A DNA stretch of 64,000 nt, taken from the NCBI GenBank assembly GCA_019359095.1, contig JAHHHZ010000019.1, forward strand, positions 1 through 64,000. The letters run 5' to 3'. The stretch comes from Pleurocapsa minor HA4230-MV1 (lineage in GTDB: Bacteria > Cyanobacteriota > Cyanobacteriia > Cyanobacteriales > Xenococcaceae). Position 1 is the first letter of the stretch. Each line of letters starts with the position of its first letter. The position numbers and the translations under genes are program-made. A model generated the notes under the pieces. It was not told the origin of the DNA. It searched no databases and saw only the letters and a list, made by a program, of their open reading frames with translations. Shown here piece after piece: positions 24,033 to 33,398 of the stretch.

Positions 24033-26846
24033 TTATTGTTGATCGAACTGATATTGGTTAAAAGATTCAATAATCGCTACAGATTGTTGAGCAATTCGCT
24101 TGGTAATATCTGTTAATTCATGAACTGAATTTTGAGTAAAAGTTGAACTTTGGATTTGGATGTCCAAAGAATCAGAAATATTTTGCATCAGATTACTCAT
24201 GTTATGATTTAACGCCACAATTTGCTCTAAATTCTGACTAGCTGTGGCAAAATCATCAACCCCGCTCATTAGTTGCTCTGTTTCCGATTCCAGGGTGGTT
24301 GTTTTAGCCGTAATTTCCGTTTTGATACTAGTAAATAGAGGATCGATTCTTGCCGTAGCTTCAAATAGCTCTTGCATCAAAGTAAAAATTCGCTCAGATA
24401 AATCACCAGCAGCATCTTGGTTACTTTTACTTGGTTCAAGTTGACTAGAATTGATTGCTCTAGCCATCCCCATCGATTGTTGAGCTAATTGCTTGCTCAA
24501 ATCTTTGACTTGTCCGATAGTTTCCGCAAAAGTTTGACAAGAATTACTCAATTTTTCAAATCCTACTGTGGCATTTTGCACAGTACGTTTTATATTTGAA
24601 CCGCTATTGGCTGCGCGATCTAAAATTGCTTGAGTATCTTGAGTGTATTGTTCTAACTTAGCTAGCAATTGGGCATTATCAAGAGCCAAACCTACTTGAG
24701 TAGCAATTTGACTCATCCAACTGATTTCAGCTTCTTGCCATGGGCGAGTGTCAGAACATTGGTGTGCTACCAACAAACCAAATAGTTTTCCTTGATAGAT
24801 AATTGGTGTGACGAGATTTGCCTTAACTTCCAATTGTGCTAATTGTTCCACATAACAGTTGCTCATACCTGCTTCGTAAATATTCTCCCAGGCGCGAACT
24901 CTACCGTCGCGATACTGATCTAAATATCTGGCTTCAAAGCAGGGATCTTTAATTATTCTCCCCTCAGCCCTTGTCCAACCATGGTTAACAGATTCGGCGA
25001 CAACTTTACCATAATTATCTTCATCTAGAGCATAAACTAAGACGCGATCGCAATTTAAAACTCTTTTTACTTCTCGAACACTGGCTTTGAGAACATCTTT
25101 TTCTTTGAGGGATTGGCGAATTTGTTGTACTGCATCGGTGTAATACTCTGTCCACATTTTTTCTGATTCTGCCTGGAGACGTAGGCGTTGGGCATCAGCT
25201 AATAATTGGGCATTATCAAGGGCAAAACCCACTTGGGTGGCAATTTGAGTCAACCACAGGATCTCTGCTTGCTGCCAGTGACGAGGGTTAGAACATTGCT
25301 GGGCGACTAATAAACCAAATAGTTGTCCTTCGATGATAATAGGAACGATTAAATTTGCTTTAACTTCAAACTTTTCCAGTTGCTCTACATGACACTGACT
25401 CATGCCTGCATCGTAGATATTGTCCCAGGCGCGTATTCTACCGTCACGATACTTGGCGAAATATTTGGCTTCAAAGCAAGGATCTTTGATCACCATTCCT
25501 TCTGTCTTTGTCCAACCAGAAGAGACAGATTCTGCCACAATTTTGCCATAAATCTTATGATGCAAAGCATAAACCAAAACGCGATCGCAATTTAAAACTC
25601 TTTGTATTTCTCGAACGCTGGATTTGAGAATGTCTTTAATTTTGAACGATTGACGAATCTGCTGTAGCACATCAGAAAAATGCTTGATCCACATTCTTTC
25701 TTGTTCAAGCTGCTGCTGAAAATCAATAATTTGTTCTTGCTGATTACCATGGGAAATTTGCGTATATTCGGGCATATTACCTATCTGATTAGCGATATGA
25801 GTTATCCAGTTAATTTCTTGCTGTTGCCAGCTTCGAGCATTTGAACACTGATGAGCGATTAATAACCCGAATAGTTGACTATCCTTAGCGATTGGTGCTA
25901 TTAGTCCAGCTTTTACATTTAAAGCTTCTAATTGTTTTCGATACCAAGAGGGAGCATCTTCGTCAGAGGTATTATCCCAAACACGAACTTTACCATTACG
26001 ATCTTCTTCTAAATATTGAGTTGCTTCCTGAGAATTTTTGGCGACTCGATCTAAAACTTTAGTCCAGCCATCAGCAACAGATTCAGCGATCACCGCACCA
26101 TCATTAGCAATATTTAGACTATAAATTAAAACGCGATCGCATTTAAGTAGCTGGCGTATATCTGCAACTATAGTTTTGAGAATATTTTTTGGTTTTAATT
26201 GGTCATTTAGCTTATCTTTGATCTCAGCCAATAATCTATTTTGTTCCTGCTCAAGAACTTGTTGCTGTTGAGAATTTTTAGCTCCATTATTTGCAGCTCG
26301 GTAATTTTGGTTATTGTGATTGTTTTCCATCTGCTGTAATAAGGTAAATTCTGCTAATTCGTCGGCTTGGACAATCCCTGAAAGAGCTTTTCCTGCTGAA
26401 CTTGCTTTTTCCGCCAACAAGTTAACTGTCTGCTCATCCCAAGGCTGAAGTTGAAAACACTGATGAGCAACCAAAAAAGCTAATAATCTATTGTCAACAT
26501 AAATTGGGGCAACTGCGACATTCTTAATCCCCAGCTGTTCTAGCTCTTTTAACTTACTTCGATTAACATCTGATGCGTAAATGCTATCTATGGTTAAAGA
26601 CATACCATAACAGTACATCTCCAGATAATCACCTTCTAAAAAAGGATCTTGAATTGTTTGTCCCAACAGAGAGACGCATTTTTCATGACTTGATTCTGCT
26701 AAAACTTCTGCTTGAGGTAAATTGTTGGCAGTATAAATAATAACGCGATCGCACCTCAGAATTTCTCTGGTTGTTTTAACAGTAGATTTTAAAATCTGTT
26801 GCAGATTTCGATATTTAATTAGTTTAAGCTCAAAAGTTTGATTCAT
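24033..26846 (-). CDS. Four-GAF sensor protein with two DXCF-type cyanobacteriochrome signatures
   Basis: 937 residues: GAF1 about 15-155, GAF2 215-357, GAF3 403-546, GAF4 583-728, then a helical C-terminal region (730-937). GAF3 has KDPCFEA (Cys457) and MSQCHVEQL (Cys485); GAF4 has KDPCFEA (Cys636) and MSNCYVEQL (Cys664). In both the DxCF cysteine and the canonical bilin cysteine are 28 residues apart, as in DXCF cyanobacteriochromes. GAF1 and GAF2 lack both cysteines. The C-terminal part is heptad-rich like a chemoreceptor tail but lacks the conserved hairpin tip (no EAARAGE), so it cannot be expected to activate CheA. No transmembrane segment. It stands alone; probable photosensor, output unknown. 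Confidence 0.85.
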   Translation of the reverse strand: MNQTFELKLIKYRNLQQILKSTVKTTREILRCDRVIIYTANNLPQAEVLAESSHEKCVSLLGQTIQDPFLEGDYLEMYCYGMSLTIDSIYASDVNRSKLKELEQLGIKNVAVAPIYVDNRLLAFLVAHQCFQLQPWDEQTVNLLAEKASSAGKALSGIVQADELAEFTLLQQMENNHNNQNYRAANNGAKNSQQQQVLEQEQNRLLAEIKDKLNDQLKPKNILKTIVADIRQLLKCDRVLIYSLNIANDGAVIAESVADGWTKVLDRVAKNSQEATQYLEEDRNGKVRVWDNTSDEDAPSWYRKQLEALNVKAGLIAPIAKDSQLFGLLIAHQCSNARSWQQQEINWITHIANQIGNMPEYTQISHGNQQEQIIDFQQQLEQERMWIKHFSDVLQQIRQSFKIKDILKSSVREIQRVLNCDRVLVYALHHKIYGKIVAESVSSGWTKTEGMVIKDPCFEAKYFAKYRDGRIRAWDNIYDAGMSQCHVEQLEKFEVKANLIVPIIIEGQLFGLLVAQQCSNPRHWQQAEILWLTQIATQVGFALDNAQLLADAQRLRLQAESEKMWTEYYTDAVQQIRQSLKEKDVLKASVREVKRVLNCDRVLVYALDEDNYGKVVAESVNHGWTRAEGRIIKDPCFEARYLDQYRDGRVRAWENIYEAGMSNCYVEQLAQLEVKANLVTPIIYQGKLFGLLVAHQCSDTRPWQEAEISWMSQIATQVGLALDNAQLLAKLEQYTQDTQAILDRAANSGSNIKRTVQNATVGFEKLSNSCQTFAETIGQVKDLSKQLAQQSMGMARAINSSQLEPSKSNQDAAGDLSERIFTLMQELFEATARIDPLFTSIKTEITAKTTTLESETEQLMSGVDDFATASQNLEQIVALNHNMSNLMQNISDSLDIQIQSSTFTQNSVHELTDITKRIAQQSVAIIESFNQYQFDQQ

Positions 26847-27077
26847 TGCTTACATAAAAATAGCCATAGGAATTATCAAAAAAAAATCAAAGATATTTAT
26901 TAATTTGGTAAATTTGCATACTACCGACATTTAGAAGTATATAGCTAAATAACTTATTGTTTCTGTATATTTACTGAGTATTTTGTGATTGGGCGTTGCT
27001 GATTTAAAAGATAAAACTGTTGATAGCTCTAGGCTTGTACCAAAAAAAAGATAATGACATCTGGCAGACAAATAACA

Positions 27078-27725
27078 TTAATTGATGCCTTGTAATCCCA
27101 AAAAAACAAACTCACTTTCAAAATCTGCGCGCTCCAACCAGGTTTTTTTGGCTGAGACTTGTTTTTTAGCAAAAGCAACCACTTGTAAACTATCTTCGAG
27201 CATCGATTCTGTTTCCCGTGCAACTAGTTCCCGATCTAAATCGATTAAATTGCCGTTGGCATCTAACATTTTCTGAGTGAGAGGTAAAATTGTCTTTGGA
27301 GCGCCTTTAAGATAAATAGTTTTTCCCTCAATATTTGAATGCAAAGTTGCCATGTAGTGAAATTCTGATGTACAGGAAAAAGTATCTAATTTAGGCATTA
27401 ACTGTTGCCAGCTAGATTGGCACAGCCTAACTTTACTTGCAGCAGCGATTGAAGCTCCTTCGAGGGGATTACCAATGACAATCCACCTCCCCTGGTGATT
27501 TTTTAAGCCAGAATTATTGCAAAGTATACCTGCTATCAAGCATTCTCTAAGAGCGATGTGAGAGTAAAGTTCTGTTATGTTTAGCAACCAGCATTTTGAC
27601 TCTTGAGGTGACACATTAAGAATATAACCTTCTGGGCTGTAATCTAAACCCTCAACTTGGTAATGTTGCCGTCCTGCGTAAATTTCTGTAACGCTCGAAT
27701 TACTATTGTGCTGCTGGGAATTCAT
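27078..27725 (-). CDS. Isolated nucleotide-binding (N) domain of a P-type cation ATPase
   Basis: 215 residues matching only the N domain of Ca2+/PMR-type P-type ATPases. VTEIYAGRQHYQVEGLDYSP corresponds to the sequence just after the DKTGT phosphorylation site; CNN, GRWIVIGNPLEGA (residues 80-91) to the GDPTEGAL motif with changes; SEFHYMATLH (120-129) and KGAPKTIL (140-147) to the ATP-binding site; and FLGLQG (208-213) to the segment before the hinge, where the protein stops. The phosphorylation Asp, hinge, P domain and all transmembrane helices are absent, and no remnant of them is visible on either side. The frame is intact, so this is either a domesticated ATP-binding protein or a very clean fragment. 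Confidence 0.8.
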   Translation of the reverse strand: MNSQQHNSNSSVTEIYAGRQHYQVEGLDYSPEGYILNVSPQESKCWLLNITELYSHIALRECLIAGILCNNSGLKNHQGRWIVIGNPLEGASIAAASKVRLCQSSWQQLMPKLDTFSCTSEFHYMATLHSNIEGKTIYLKGAPKTILPLTQKMLDANGNLIDLDRELVARETESMLEDSLQVVAFAKKQVSAKKTWLERADFESEFVFLGLQGIN

Positions 27726-28515
27726 AATATTTCGGGGGTAAATACCAAATTTTTAACTATTAACCAAATAAACCTGAATAATCTGATTTTGAAATAGTCA
27801 AAACAATCAAATTTTTAGCGAGTAATTATTATTTTGCAAGCACCAAGTATTACTTAATTTAGCTGAGTAAAAGCCTGAAATGTAGCATTTTTTCAAGCAA
27901 ATTAGCTAATAATTATAGATAAACTCAAATTCAAATCTATCAGAATTATAAGAACCCCAAAAAAGCTTCTCTTTAATCAATAAAAGAAACATTATTGATA
28001 AATTTAAGCAATTTATTATGCTAAAAATTATAGTTGTATTCAACTTTGATGAGCAACAACATTCTGGACAAAAATAAGGCTATTTTGTCTGCAATAAATG
28101 TTGATGATGTAAGCTCGAAACGAGATAGCTCAGGTAATTGAAGAGACTGAGTTATAGAGCTTAATAGCTAAAGATTAAGGTGGACATTGACCAGGGATTC
28201 TGGGTGTTTGACTATATTTCCAGGTCAAACTTCTTACTGAGTTTAATAAAACTATAAACCGATCACTATAAATGTAGTGTTCAAGTCTTGAGTTAAGAGT
28301 TAGTTGGCATCGCGACTTTTTATAATTTTTATAAACAGTTTTCACAATTATGTATGCCAGTTACTAGTTTCCAATTTGATCATAAATTAAAGCTATAAAA
28401 ACAGCAAGAGATACTGTGTAATTGTAAGCGGCGTTGCTGGATTAAGGTATGATTTTCTAACAGATGCGATCGCTAATTTAAAATAAGATCCCAGAAAAAT
28501 GAACTGTCCTGAGTG

Positions 28516-28549
28516 TCCTAAAGGATATGCCTAGCGGTATGCTTTAGGA
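28516..28549. repeat. Dispersed palindromic repeat, copy F (type 1 module)
   Basis: TCCTAAAG and CTTTAGGA arms around GATATGCCTAGCGGTAT. It differs at one core position from copies D and E (CCTAGC for CGTAGC) and is an isolated single module. Confidence 0.85.
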
Positions 28550-28765
28550 TAAAACTTACATGACGAGAGTTGAAGGAGAAAATACCAGACTCAGACACTA
28601 TCTAGCTCAATTACATCGAAAAACTCTGTGTTACTCGAAGTCTCTCAAGATGCTTGAATACTTGATTAGATTATTAGTTGATTATCTTTTGGTCGAATAT
28701 CGGAAAATATTATGAAACTCAGGCAAAAACTCATTAAAAAACTCATTTTGCTCTTAGCTCGACCT

Positions 28766-28800
28766 TAACTTCTGACTCTTGACTCTTAACTCTTGACTCA
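28766..28800. repeat. Heptanucleotide tandem repeat, GACTCTT type
   Basis: About four consecutive 7-base units (GACTCTT, one AACTCTT) end 36 bases before the anmK start codon, so they lie in its leader or promoter. Confidence 0.75.
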
Positions 28801-28835
28801 CTACAACATAAACGTAAACCTTACGAAACAAAGCG

Positions 28836-29975
28836 ATGATAGTGATTGGTTTAATGAGTGGAACTTCTGTTGATGGAATTGATGCTGCTTTAGTTGAAAT
28901 CAAGGGTACAGAGCAGGATCTAAAAGTAAAGCTGTTAGCAGGAGCAACCTTTGCTTATCCTCAAGACCTAAGAAACCAAATATTAGCTATTTGTGGCGGA
29001 AAAGCGTTAAATATAGCTGAATTAGCAGACTTAGATGATGCGATCGCCCTACAATTTACCCAAGCTGCACGACAGATTCAAGCCCAACATCAACCAGCAG
29101 AATTAATTGGTTCTCATGGTCAAACTATCTATCATCGACCACCTACTCAGGATAAATTGGGCTACAGCTATCAGATTGGCAGAGGAGAAATGATTGCTCA
29201 CCTCACAGGTATTCAAACTATCAGTAACTTTCGGGTAGCGGATATTGCAGCAGGAGGAGAAGGCGCACCATTAGTATCAAAAATCGATCTTTGTTTGTTA
29301 TCTCACCCGACTAAAATTAGAGCGATTCAAAACCTGGGTGGCATTGGCAACGTGACCTATTTACCTCCCAAGACTACAACTGACTGGGATGCACAAATAT
29401 TTGGTTGGGATACTGGCCCAGCAAATGCTTTATTAGACCTCGCTGTAGCTCGTTTAACTAACGGAACTAAAACTTACGATCGAGATGGTCAATGGGCAGC
29501 CCAAGGCACGCCAAATCAGCAATTAGTAGCGCAGTGGTTGCAGCAAGACTTTTTTCAGCAGTCGCCACCAAAATCTACGGGGAGAGAACTATTTGGCAAG
29601 GATTATTTAGAGCAATGTTGGCAAGAAATGGATAACCTGAGTTTAACCGAAAGCGATCGCCTGGCGACGTTAACAGAGCTTACTGTTGCCTCGATTATTC
29701 ATAGTTACCGCCAGTTTTTGCCCCAAATGCCTGACGAGGTTTTACTTTGTGGTGGAGGCAGTAGAAATTCATATCTGAGACAACGCCTACAAGCTGAGTT
29801 AACATCGGCACATATTGGGACAACCGATGAAATGGGAATTAATGGAGATTTTAAAGAGGCGATCGCTTTTGCCGTTTTAGCATACTGGAGAGTTAAATCA
29901 ATTCCTGGCAATTTACCTCAAGTTACAGGAGCAGCTAAACCTGTTTTGTTAGGGGATATTCACCTGTCAATGTAA
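28836..29975 (+). CDS. anmK: Anhydro-N-acetylmuramic acid kinase
   Basis: Cleaves and phosphorylates 1,6-anhydro-MurNAc to MurNAc-6-phosphate in peptidoglycan recycling. 379 residues, usual length. The actin-like ATPase phosphate loop is [17 protein letters not shown]; the catalytic Asp is in [14 protein letters not shown]; other family segments are [24 protein letters not shown] and [11 protein letters not shown]. The start is the ATG at 28836. nagZ elsewhere in the window supplies the preceding step. Heptamer repeats lie on both sides of the gene. Confidence 0.96.
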   Translation: MIVIGLMSGTSVDGIDAALVEIKGTEQDLKVKLLAGATFAYPQDLRNQILAICGGKALNIAELADLDDAIALQFTQAARQIQAQHQPAELIGSHGQTIYHRPPTQDKLGYSYQIGRGEMIAHLTGIQTISNFRVADIAAGGEGAPLVSKIDLCLLSHPTKIRAIQNLGGIGNVTYLPPKTTTDWDAQIFGWDTGPANALLDLAVARLTNGTKTYDRDGQWAAQGTPNQQLVAQWLQQDFFQQSPPKSTGRELFGKDYLEQCWQEMDNLSLTESDRLATLTELTVASIIHSYRQFLPQMPDEVLLCGGGSRNSYLRQRLQAELTSAHIGTTDEMGINGDFKEAIAFAVLAYWRVKSIPGNLPQVTGAAKPVLLGDIHLSM

Positions 29976-29982
29976 TCGGCTC

Positions 29983-30040
29983 GTAAGTAGGAAATAAGAA
30001 ATAAGAAATAGGAAATAGGAAGTAGGAAGTAGGAAGTAGT
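29983..30040. repeat. Heptanucleotide tandem repeat, AGGAAAT/AGGAAGT type
   Basis: Eight or so 7-base units (AAGTAGG, AAATAAG, AAATAGG) start 8 bases after the anmK stop codon. The same unit family recurs at 32200-32262. Confidence 0.8.
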
Positions 30041-30108
30041 ATTTCAAAAATGTCCTAACGTTTTTACGTATGGCTGTTATCACATCGAAATTGAGAGAAT
30101 AAAGTTTT

Positions 30109-30546
30109 ATGGCTCATAGTTTCCTCATTGAAGCTGGTTATTGGCATGTAACTGGTCATTGGTTAAAACCAAACTTCCCCCCAATTCCGCTTGAGGGAGG
30201 AATTAAGATCGCTTGGAAAAGAGCCAACTGGTTCAAGCTAACTACGAGCCTAACTTGTGATGATGAAACAGCGACGGAGATTGTTTATCAATGCCGAGGC
30301 AACCTGAATTACGAGACAAAATACTATACCTATGTTGCTCAACACAGTCTTTTGGGGAATATTGAGGGAGAAGGTAGATTGGTACAGCAATCGATCATTC
30401 AGTATTACTGGTTTATCGGCACTGGTAGCAAACACAAAGGATTGGATACATATGTCTGTCTAGATCAAAATACTTACTATCTAACTAGCAATATTTTAGA
30501 TGGTCACAGTATTAAGCAGACGATTGAAGCAACCTTAAGACGTTAG
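30109..30546 (+). CDS. Conserved-looking hypothetical protein, 145 residues
   Basis: Not recognised. Soluble, no signal peptide, rich in aromatic residues and beta-prone: IEAGYWHVTGHWLKPNFPPI, LNYETKYYTYVAQHSLLGNI, QYYWFIGTGSKHKGLDTYV. The pattern suggests a single beta-sandwich or lipocalin-like fold, which is a guess. ATG 30109 is the only good start. It lies between anmK and the Ser/Thr kinase gene, 75 bases before the latter and possibly co-transcribed. Confidence 0.65.
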   Translation: MAHSFLIEAGYWHVTGHWLKPNFPPIPLEGGIKIAWKRANWFKLTTSLTCDDETATEIVYQCRGNLNYETKYYTYVAQHSLLGNIEGEGRLVQQSIIQYYWFIGTGSKHKGLDTYVCLDQNTYYLTSNILDGHSIKQTIEATLRR

Positions 30547-30621
30547 CCCAATTTAGAAGCTCACTATAACCGATAACAATAGCCAAAATTGATTTAAGAA
30601 ACTTAACTTCCCCAATAGAAG

Positions 30622-32205
30622 ATGAATAAAGATACTAATCAAGGTCGTTTACTTGCCAACCGCTACGAACTATCCGAGCTTGTCGGAGAAGGTGCAATGG
30701 GTCGAGTTTACAGCGCCAAAGATACAGTATTAGGTGGGGTGATCGTAGCTGTTAAGTTCTTATCTCAAGCTCTAATGAGTGAGAGTATGCGCGATCGCTT
30801 TGAGCGAGAGGCAACAATTTCGGCTCTTTTAGGGGAAAAAAGTATTCATGTCGTTCGGGTTAAAGACTATGGTGTGGATGAGCATAACGCTCCTTTCTAT
30901 GTCATGGAGTTTTTGGCGGGAGAAAGCATCAACGATCTGATTTCCTATCAACCTATGCAGCTAAAAAGATTTCTCCCCTTAGCTCGTCATGTTTGTCTAG
31001 GATTAGAATCTGCTCACCAAGGAATTTTTTTTAATGGCGAACTGTGTCGAATTATTCACCGCGATATCAAGCCTAGTAATATAATTGTAATACAAGATCC
31101 TAGCTTGGGGGAAGTAGCCAAAATTCTCGATTTTGGTATTGCGAAACTGATCCAAGCAAGTGCTAACCAAACTCAATCTTTTATGGGAACTCTAGCCTAT
31201 TGTTCCCCCGAACAAATGGAAGGCAAAGAGCTAGACAGCCGTTCTGACATCTATAGCTTGGGTGTGATGATGTACGAAATGCTCACCATGGATATGCCTT
31301 TGTTACCTCAAAACTCATCCTTTGGTGGTTGGTATCAAGCTCATCATAATTTTAAGCCAGAACCTTTTAGCGATCGCCTCAATTTACCTCGCGAATTACA
31401 GGATTTAGTCTTTCGCTGTTTAGAAAAAGAAAGAGATCGGCGACCTCAAAGCGCTCGTGAGATTATGGAAACTCTAGAAAGAATCGAGCAGCAGTCTAGA
31501 TTTGGCCTAACTAACCCAGGATTAAACATCAACCCAGCCGAACATTTTGCCAAAAATAATACCTTAGATGCTACTTTGAGTACTACATTCTCTCGTAATG
31601 CTACTCTTAATGCGATTAATAATCGCACTATCAATACCGAAACTTCAGTAACGGAAATTTGTTTACAGACTCCTTGGCCTCAGGATAAACCTTTAAGCAA
31701 AATTGTTTTTTCTCAGCTCATCGATACTCCATTAGGAGAAGTCCCTGTACTCTGCGTCATGCTGGAGCAAGAAGATATTTACCAAAGAATTTCTGGCACT
31801 CGCTACAATCAATTTTTATATTTGGCAAATCCTCATCCTATATTACTTTGGGTTACAGTCCTCTACAACGCTGAACATGGCGCTAAATGGCTTCCCTGTT
31901 ATTTAGATCTTAAATCCCAAAAAGGACAAGAAATTGCTCGCGCTTTAGCACATAGAGGTAAATATCGGATTTTATTTTATGGTTTAGACGAACCTCGACA
32001 ATGCCAACATATCACTAACTCCATAATCAATACTCATAACTGTAAAATGCTTCAGGAATGGGCAAATTTAAGTCAACTGACTAAAAGTTTTGGTGATGCC
32101 AAAAAAGCGAAAAAAGTTCTGCAACAGGAGCTAGAAAAATTAAAAGACCAAATTATAACTAAAGTCAAAGCTTCTAAATTAACTGATGTGAATGCAGGGA
32201 AGTAG
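30622..32205 (+). CDS. Serine/threonine protein kinase
   Basis: 527-residue Hanks-type kinase. Kinase domain about 14-292: glycine loop VGEGAMGRVYSAKD, Lys in VAVKFLS, catalytic loop HRDIKPSN, DFGIAK, and activation/APE-equivalent CSPEQ. All catalytic residues are present. The C-terminal 230 residues include a Asn/Thr-rich linker (310-345) and an unrecognised domain (350-500), ending in a coiled helix. No transmembrane segment, so it is soluble. Substrates unknown. Ends at a heptamer repeat. Confidence 0.94.
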   Translation: MNKDTNQGRLLANRYELSELVGEGAMGRVYSAKDTVLGGVIVAVKFLSQALMSESMRDRFEREATISALLGEKSIHVVRVKDYGVDEHNAPFYVMEFLAGESINDLISYQPMQLKRFLPLARHVCLGLESAHQGIFFNGELCRIIHRDIKPSNIIVIQDPSLGEVAKILDFGIAKLIQASANQTQSFMGTLAYCSPEQMEGKELDSRSDIYSLGVMMYEMLTMDMPLLPQNSSFGGWYQAHHNFKPEPFSDRLNLPRELQDLVFRCLEKERDRRPQSAREIMETLERIEQQSRFGLTNPGLNINPAEHFAKNNTLDATLSTTFSRNATLNAINNRTINTETSVTEICLQTPWPQDKPLSKIVFSQLIDTPLGEVPVLCVMLEQEDIYQRISGTRYNQFLYLANPHPILLWVTVLYNAEHGAKWLPCYLDLKSQKGQEIARALAHRGKYRILFYGLDEPRQCQHITNSIINTHNCKMLQEWANLSQLTKSFGDAKKAKKVLQQELEKLKDQIITKVKASKLTDVNAGK

Positions 32206-32262
32206 GGAGTAGGGAGTAGGAAGTAGGAAATAGGAAATAGGAAGTAGGAAATGGAAAGATAA
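32200..32262. repeat. Heptanucleotide tandem repeat, AGGGAGT/AGGAAAT type
   Basis: Nine or so 7-base units (AGTAGGG, AGTAGGA, AATAGGA) begin at the kinase stop codon and fill the gap to the convergent tlyA gene. Confidence 0.8.
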
Positions 32263-32275
32263 TTCTTAATTAAAA

Positions 32276-33076
32276 TTAAGTTGTTTCAGTAATTATTTCT
32301 TTGGTTTTTGTTAGATTCAGAGGTTGTTGTTCAGATTCTGTCGTAGATAGCCAAAGTAAGTACTCGACGTTGCCTGCGGGGCCTGTGATGGGTGAAACGG
32401 TTAGACCTCGATATTGCCAGCCTAATGTTTGGGCTGCTTGCCATACCTGCATAATTGCCTCAGCGCGATCGCTTTGATCGCGAACTACGCCTTTTTTACC
32501 AACTCGCTCTCGTCCTACTTCAAACTGTGGTTTAACAAGCAATACGACTTCTTTTGGTGCAGCTAATAAATTCCAGAAGGGTTCAAGCACCTTAGTTAGA
32601 GAAATAAAAGATAAATCCATTACTCCCAAGTCTGCCATAGTTGCATCGCCGTATAGTTCGTTTGCGGGTAAATAACGGATATTAGTTCGCTCTTTTAAAA
32701 TAACGCGATCGCTAGTACGAATATTCCAAGCTACCTGTCCATAGCCCACATCTACGCCATAGACTAACTTTGCTCCTGATTGTAATAAACAATCCGTAAA
32801 TCCTCCTGTAGATATGCCACCGTCTAAGCAAATGCGATCGCATACCTGAATATTAAATGTTTCTAAAGCCTTAGCTAGTTTCTTACCCCCACGAGAAACA
32901 TAAGGAGGTTGTTCTTTGACCTCAATTTCCGCCGTGGTTTTAATTTCTGTCCCAGGTTTATCGATGATTTCTTGATTTACCTTGACTTTACCTGCTCTAA
33001 TCAAACTCTGTGCTAACGCCCTAGATTCACAGAGTTCTAGGCTGACTAATAATTTATCTAATCGCTGTTTAGCCAA
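32276..33076 (-). CDS. tlyA: TlyA-family rRNA 2'-O-methyltransferase / hemolysin-like protein
   Basis: 266 residues: an N-terminal S4 RNA-binding domain (RLDKLLVSLELCESRALAQS, VKVNQEIIDKPG) and an FtsJ-like methyltransferase domain with the SAM motif CLDGGISTGGFTDCLL and the KDKE-type residues (VGYGQV, DLSFISL, KPQFEVGR). In bacteria TlyA methylates 16S/23S rRNA; the hemolysin label is historical. The ATG at 33076 is the family start. Divergent from ffh, with a candidate sRNA between. Confidence 0.93.
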   Translation of the reverse strand: MAKQRLDKLLVSLELCESRALAQSLIRAGKVKVNQEIIDKPGTEIKTTAEIEVKEQPPYVSRGGKKLAKALETFNIQVCDRICLDGGISTGGFTDCLLQSGAKLVYGVDVGYGQVAWNIRTSDRVILKERTNIRYLPANELYGDATMADLGVMDLSFISLTKVLEPFWNLLAAPKEVVLLVKPQFEVGRERVGKKGVVRDQSDRAEAIMQVWQAAQTLGWQYRGLTVSPITGPAGNVEYLLWLSTTESEQQPLNLTKTKEIITETT

Positions 33077-33127
33077 GATATATAACTTGAAGATGCGGGC
33101 ATCACGATCATATCAGTTTGCATAGCT

Positions 33128-33190
33128 AAAAAAAAACCAGAGCTAGCAATATATTCTCACCATGCAGGCTCTGGATCTGTTCGAGAAGTA
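33128..33190 (-). ncRNA. Candidate short RNA ending in a factor-independent terminator
   Basis: On the minus strand CCAGAGC (33168-33174 complement) and GCTCTGG (33137-33143 complement) form a 7-bp stem with a 24-base loop and are followed by nine T residues (33128-33136). A TATATAAA-like -10 box (about 33196-33203) would start a transcript near 33190, giving about 63 nt. The terminator lies upstream of the tlyA start, so it cannot belong to tlyA or to the divergent ffh; it must end a separate transcript. No match to SRP RNA or Yfr1 was seen. Nothing else is apparent in the 322-base gap. Confidence 0.5.
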
Positions 33191-33398
33191 TCTTTTATAT
33201 AGAATAAACAACCCAACTGTTTTGAGCATCAGTCATTTTACGCAATGTCAATCCTTAAAAGTCAGCAAGATGACTGAGATCGCTTTATTTGCACTATTAG
33301 TAGCCGTCAAAATGAGCGGTTAAATGACAAAAAACTCACTCGACACCGCAAAATTATAAAATTAATTAGAGAAGGGAATAATTAAAGGTTAATATTTT

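Larger units (their letters stand above)
27726..28835. other. 1.1-kb gene-free region
   Basis: No reading frame of credible length on either strand. It contains a weak hairpin (GTTTGAC 28206-28212 with GTCAAAC 28224-28230), the palindromic repeat at 28516 and a heptamer repeat at 28766. The remainder is AT-rich with no recognised RNA. The first part may hold the promoter of the N-domain gene. Confidence 0.5.

Noticed and set aside
28206-28230. Hairpin in the 1.1-kb gene-free region as an RNA gene
   Set aside because: Only a 7-bp stem, no T-run and no promoter pattern.
33077-33398. SRP (4.5S) RNA next to ffh
   Set aside because: The conserved GGAAGGAAGCAGC-type loop is absent on both strands.
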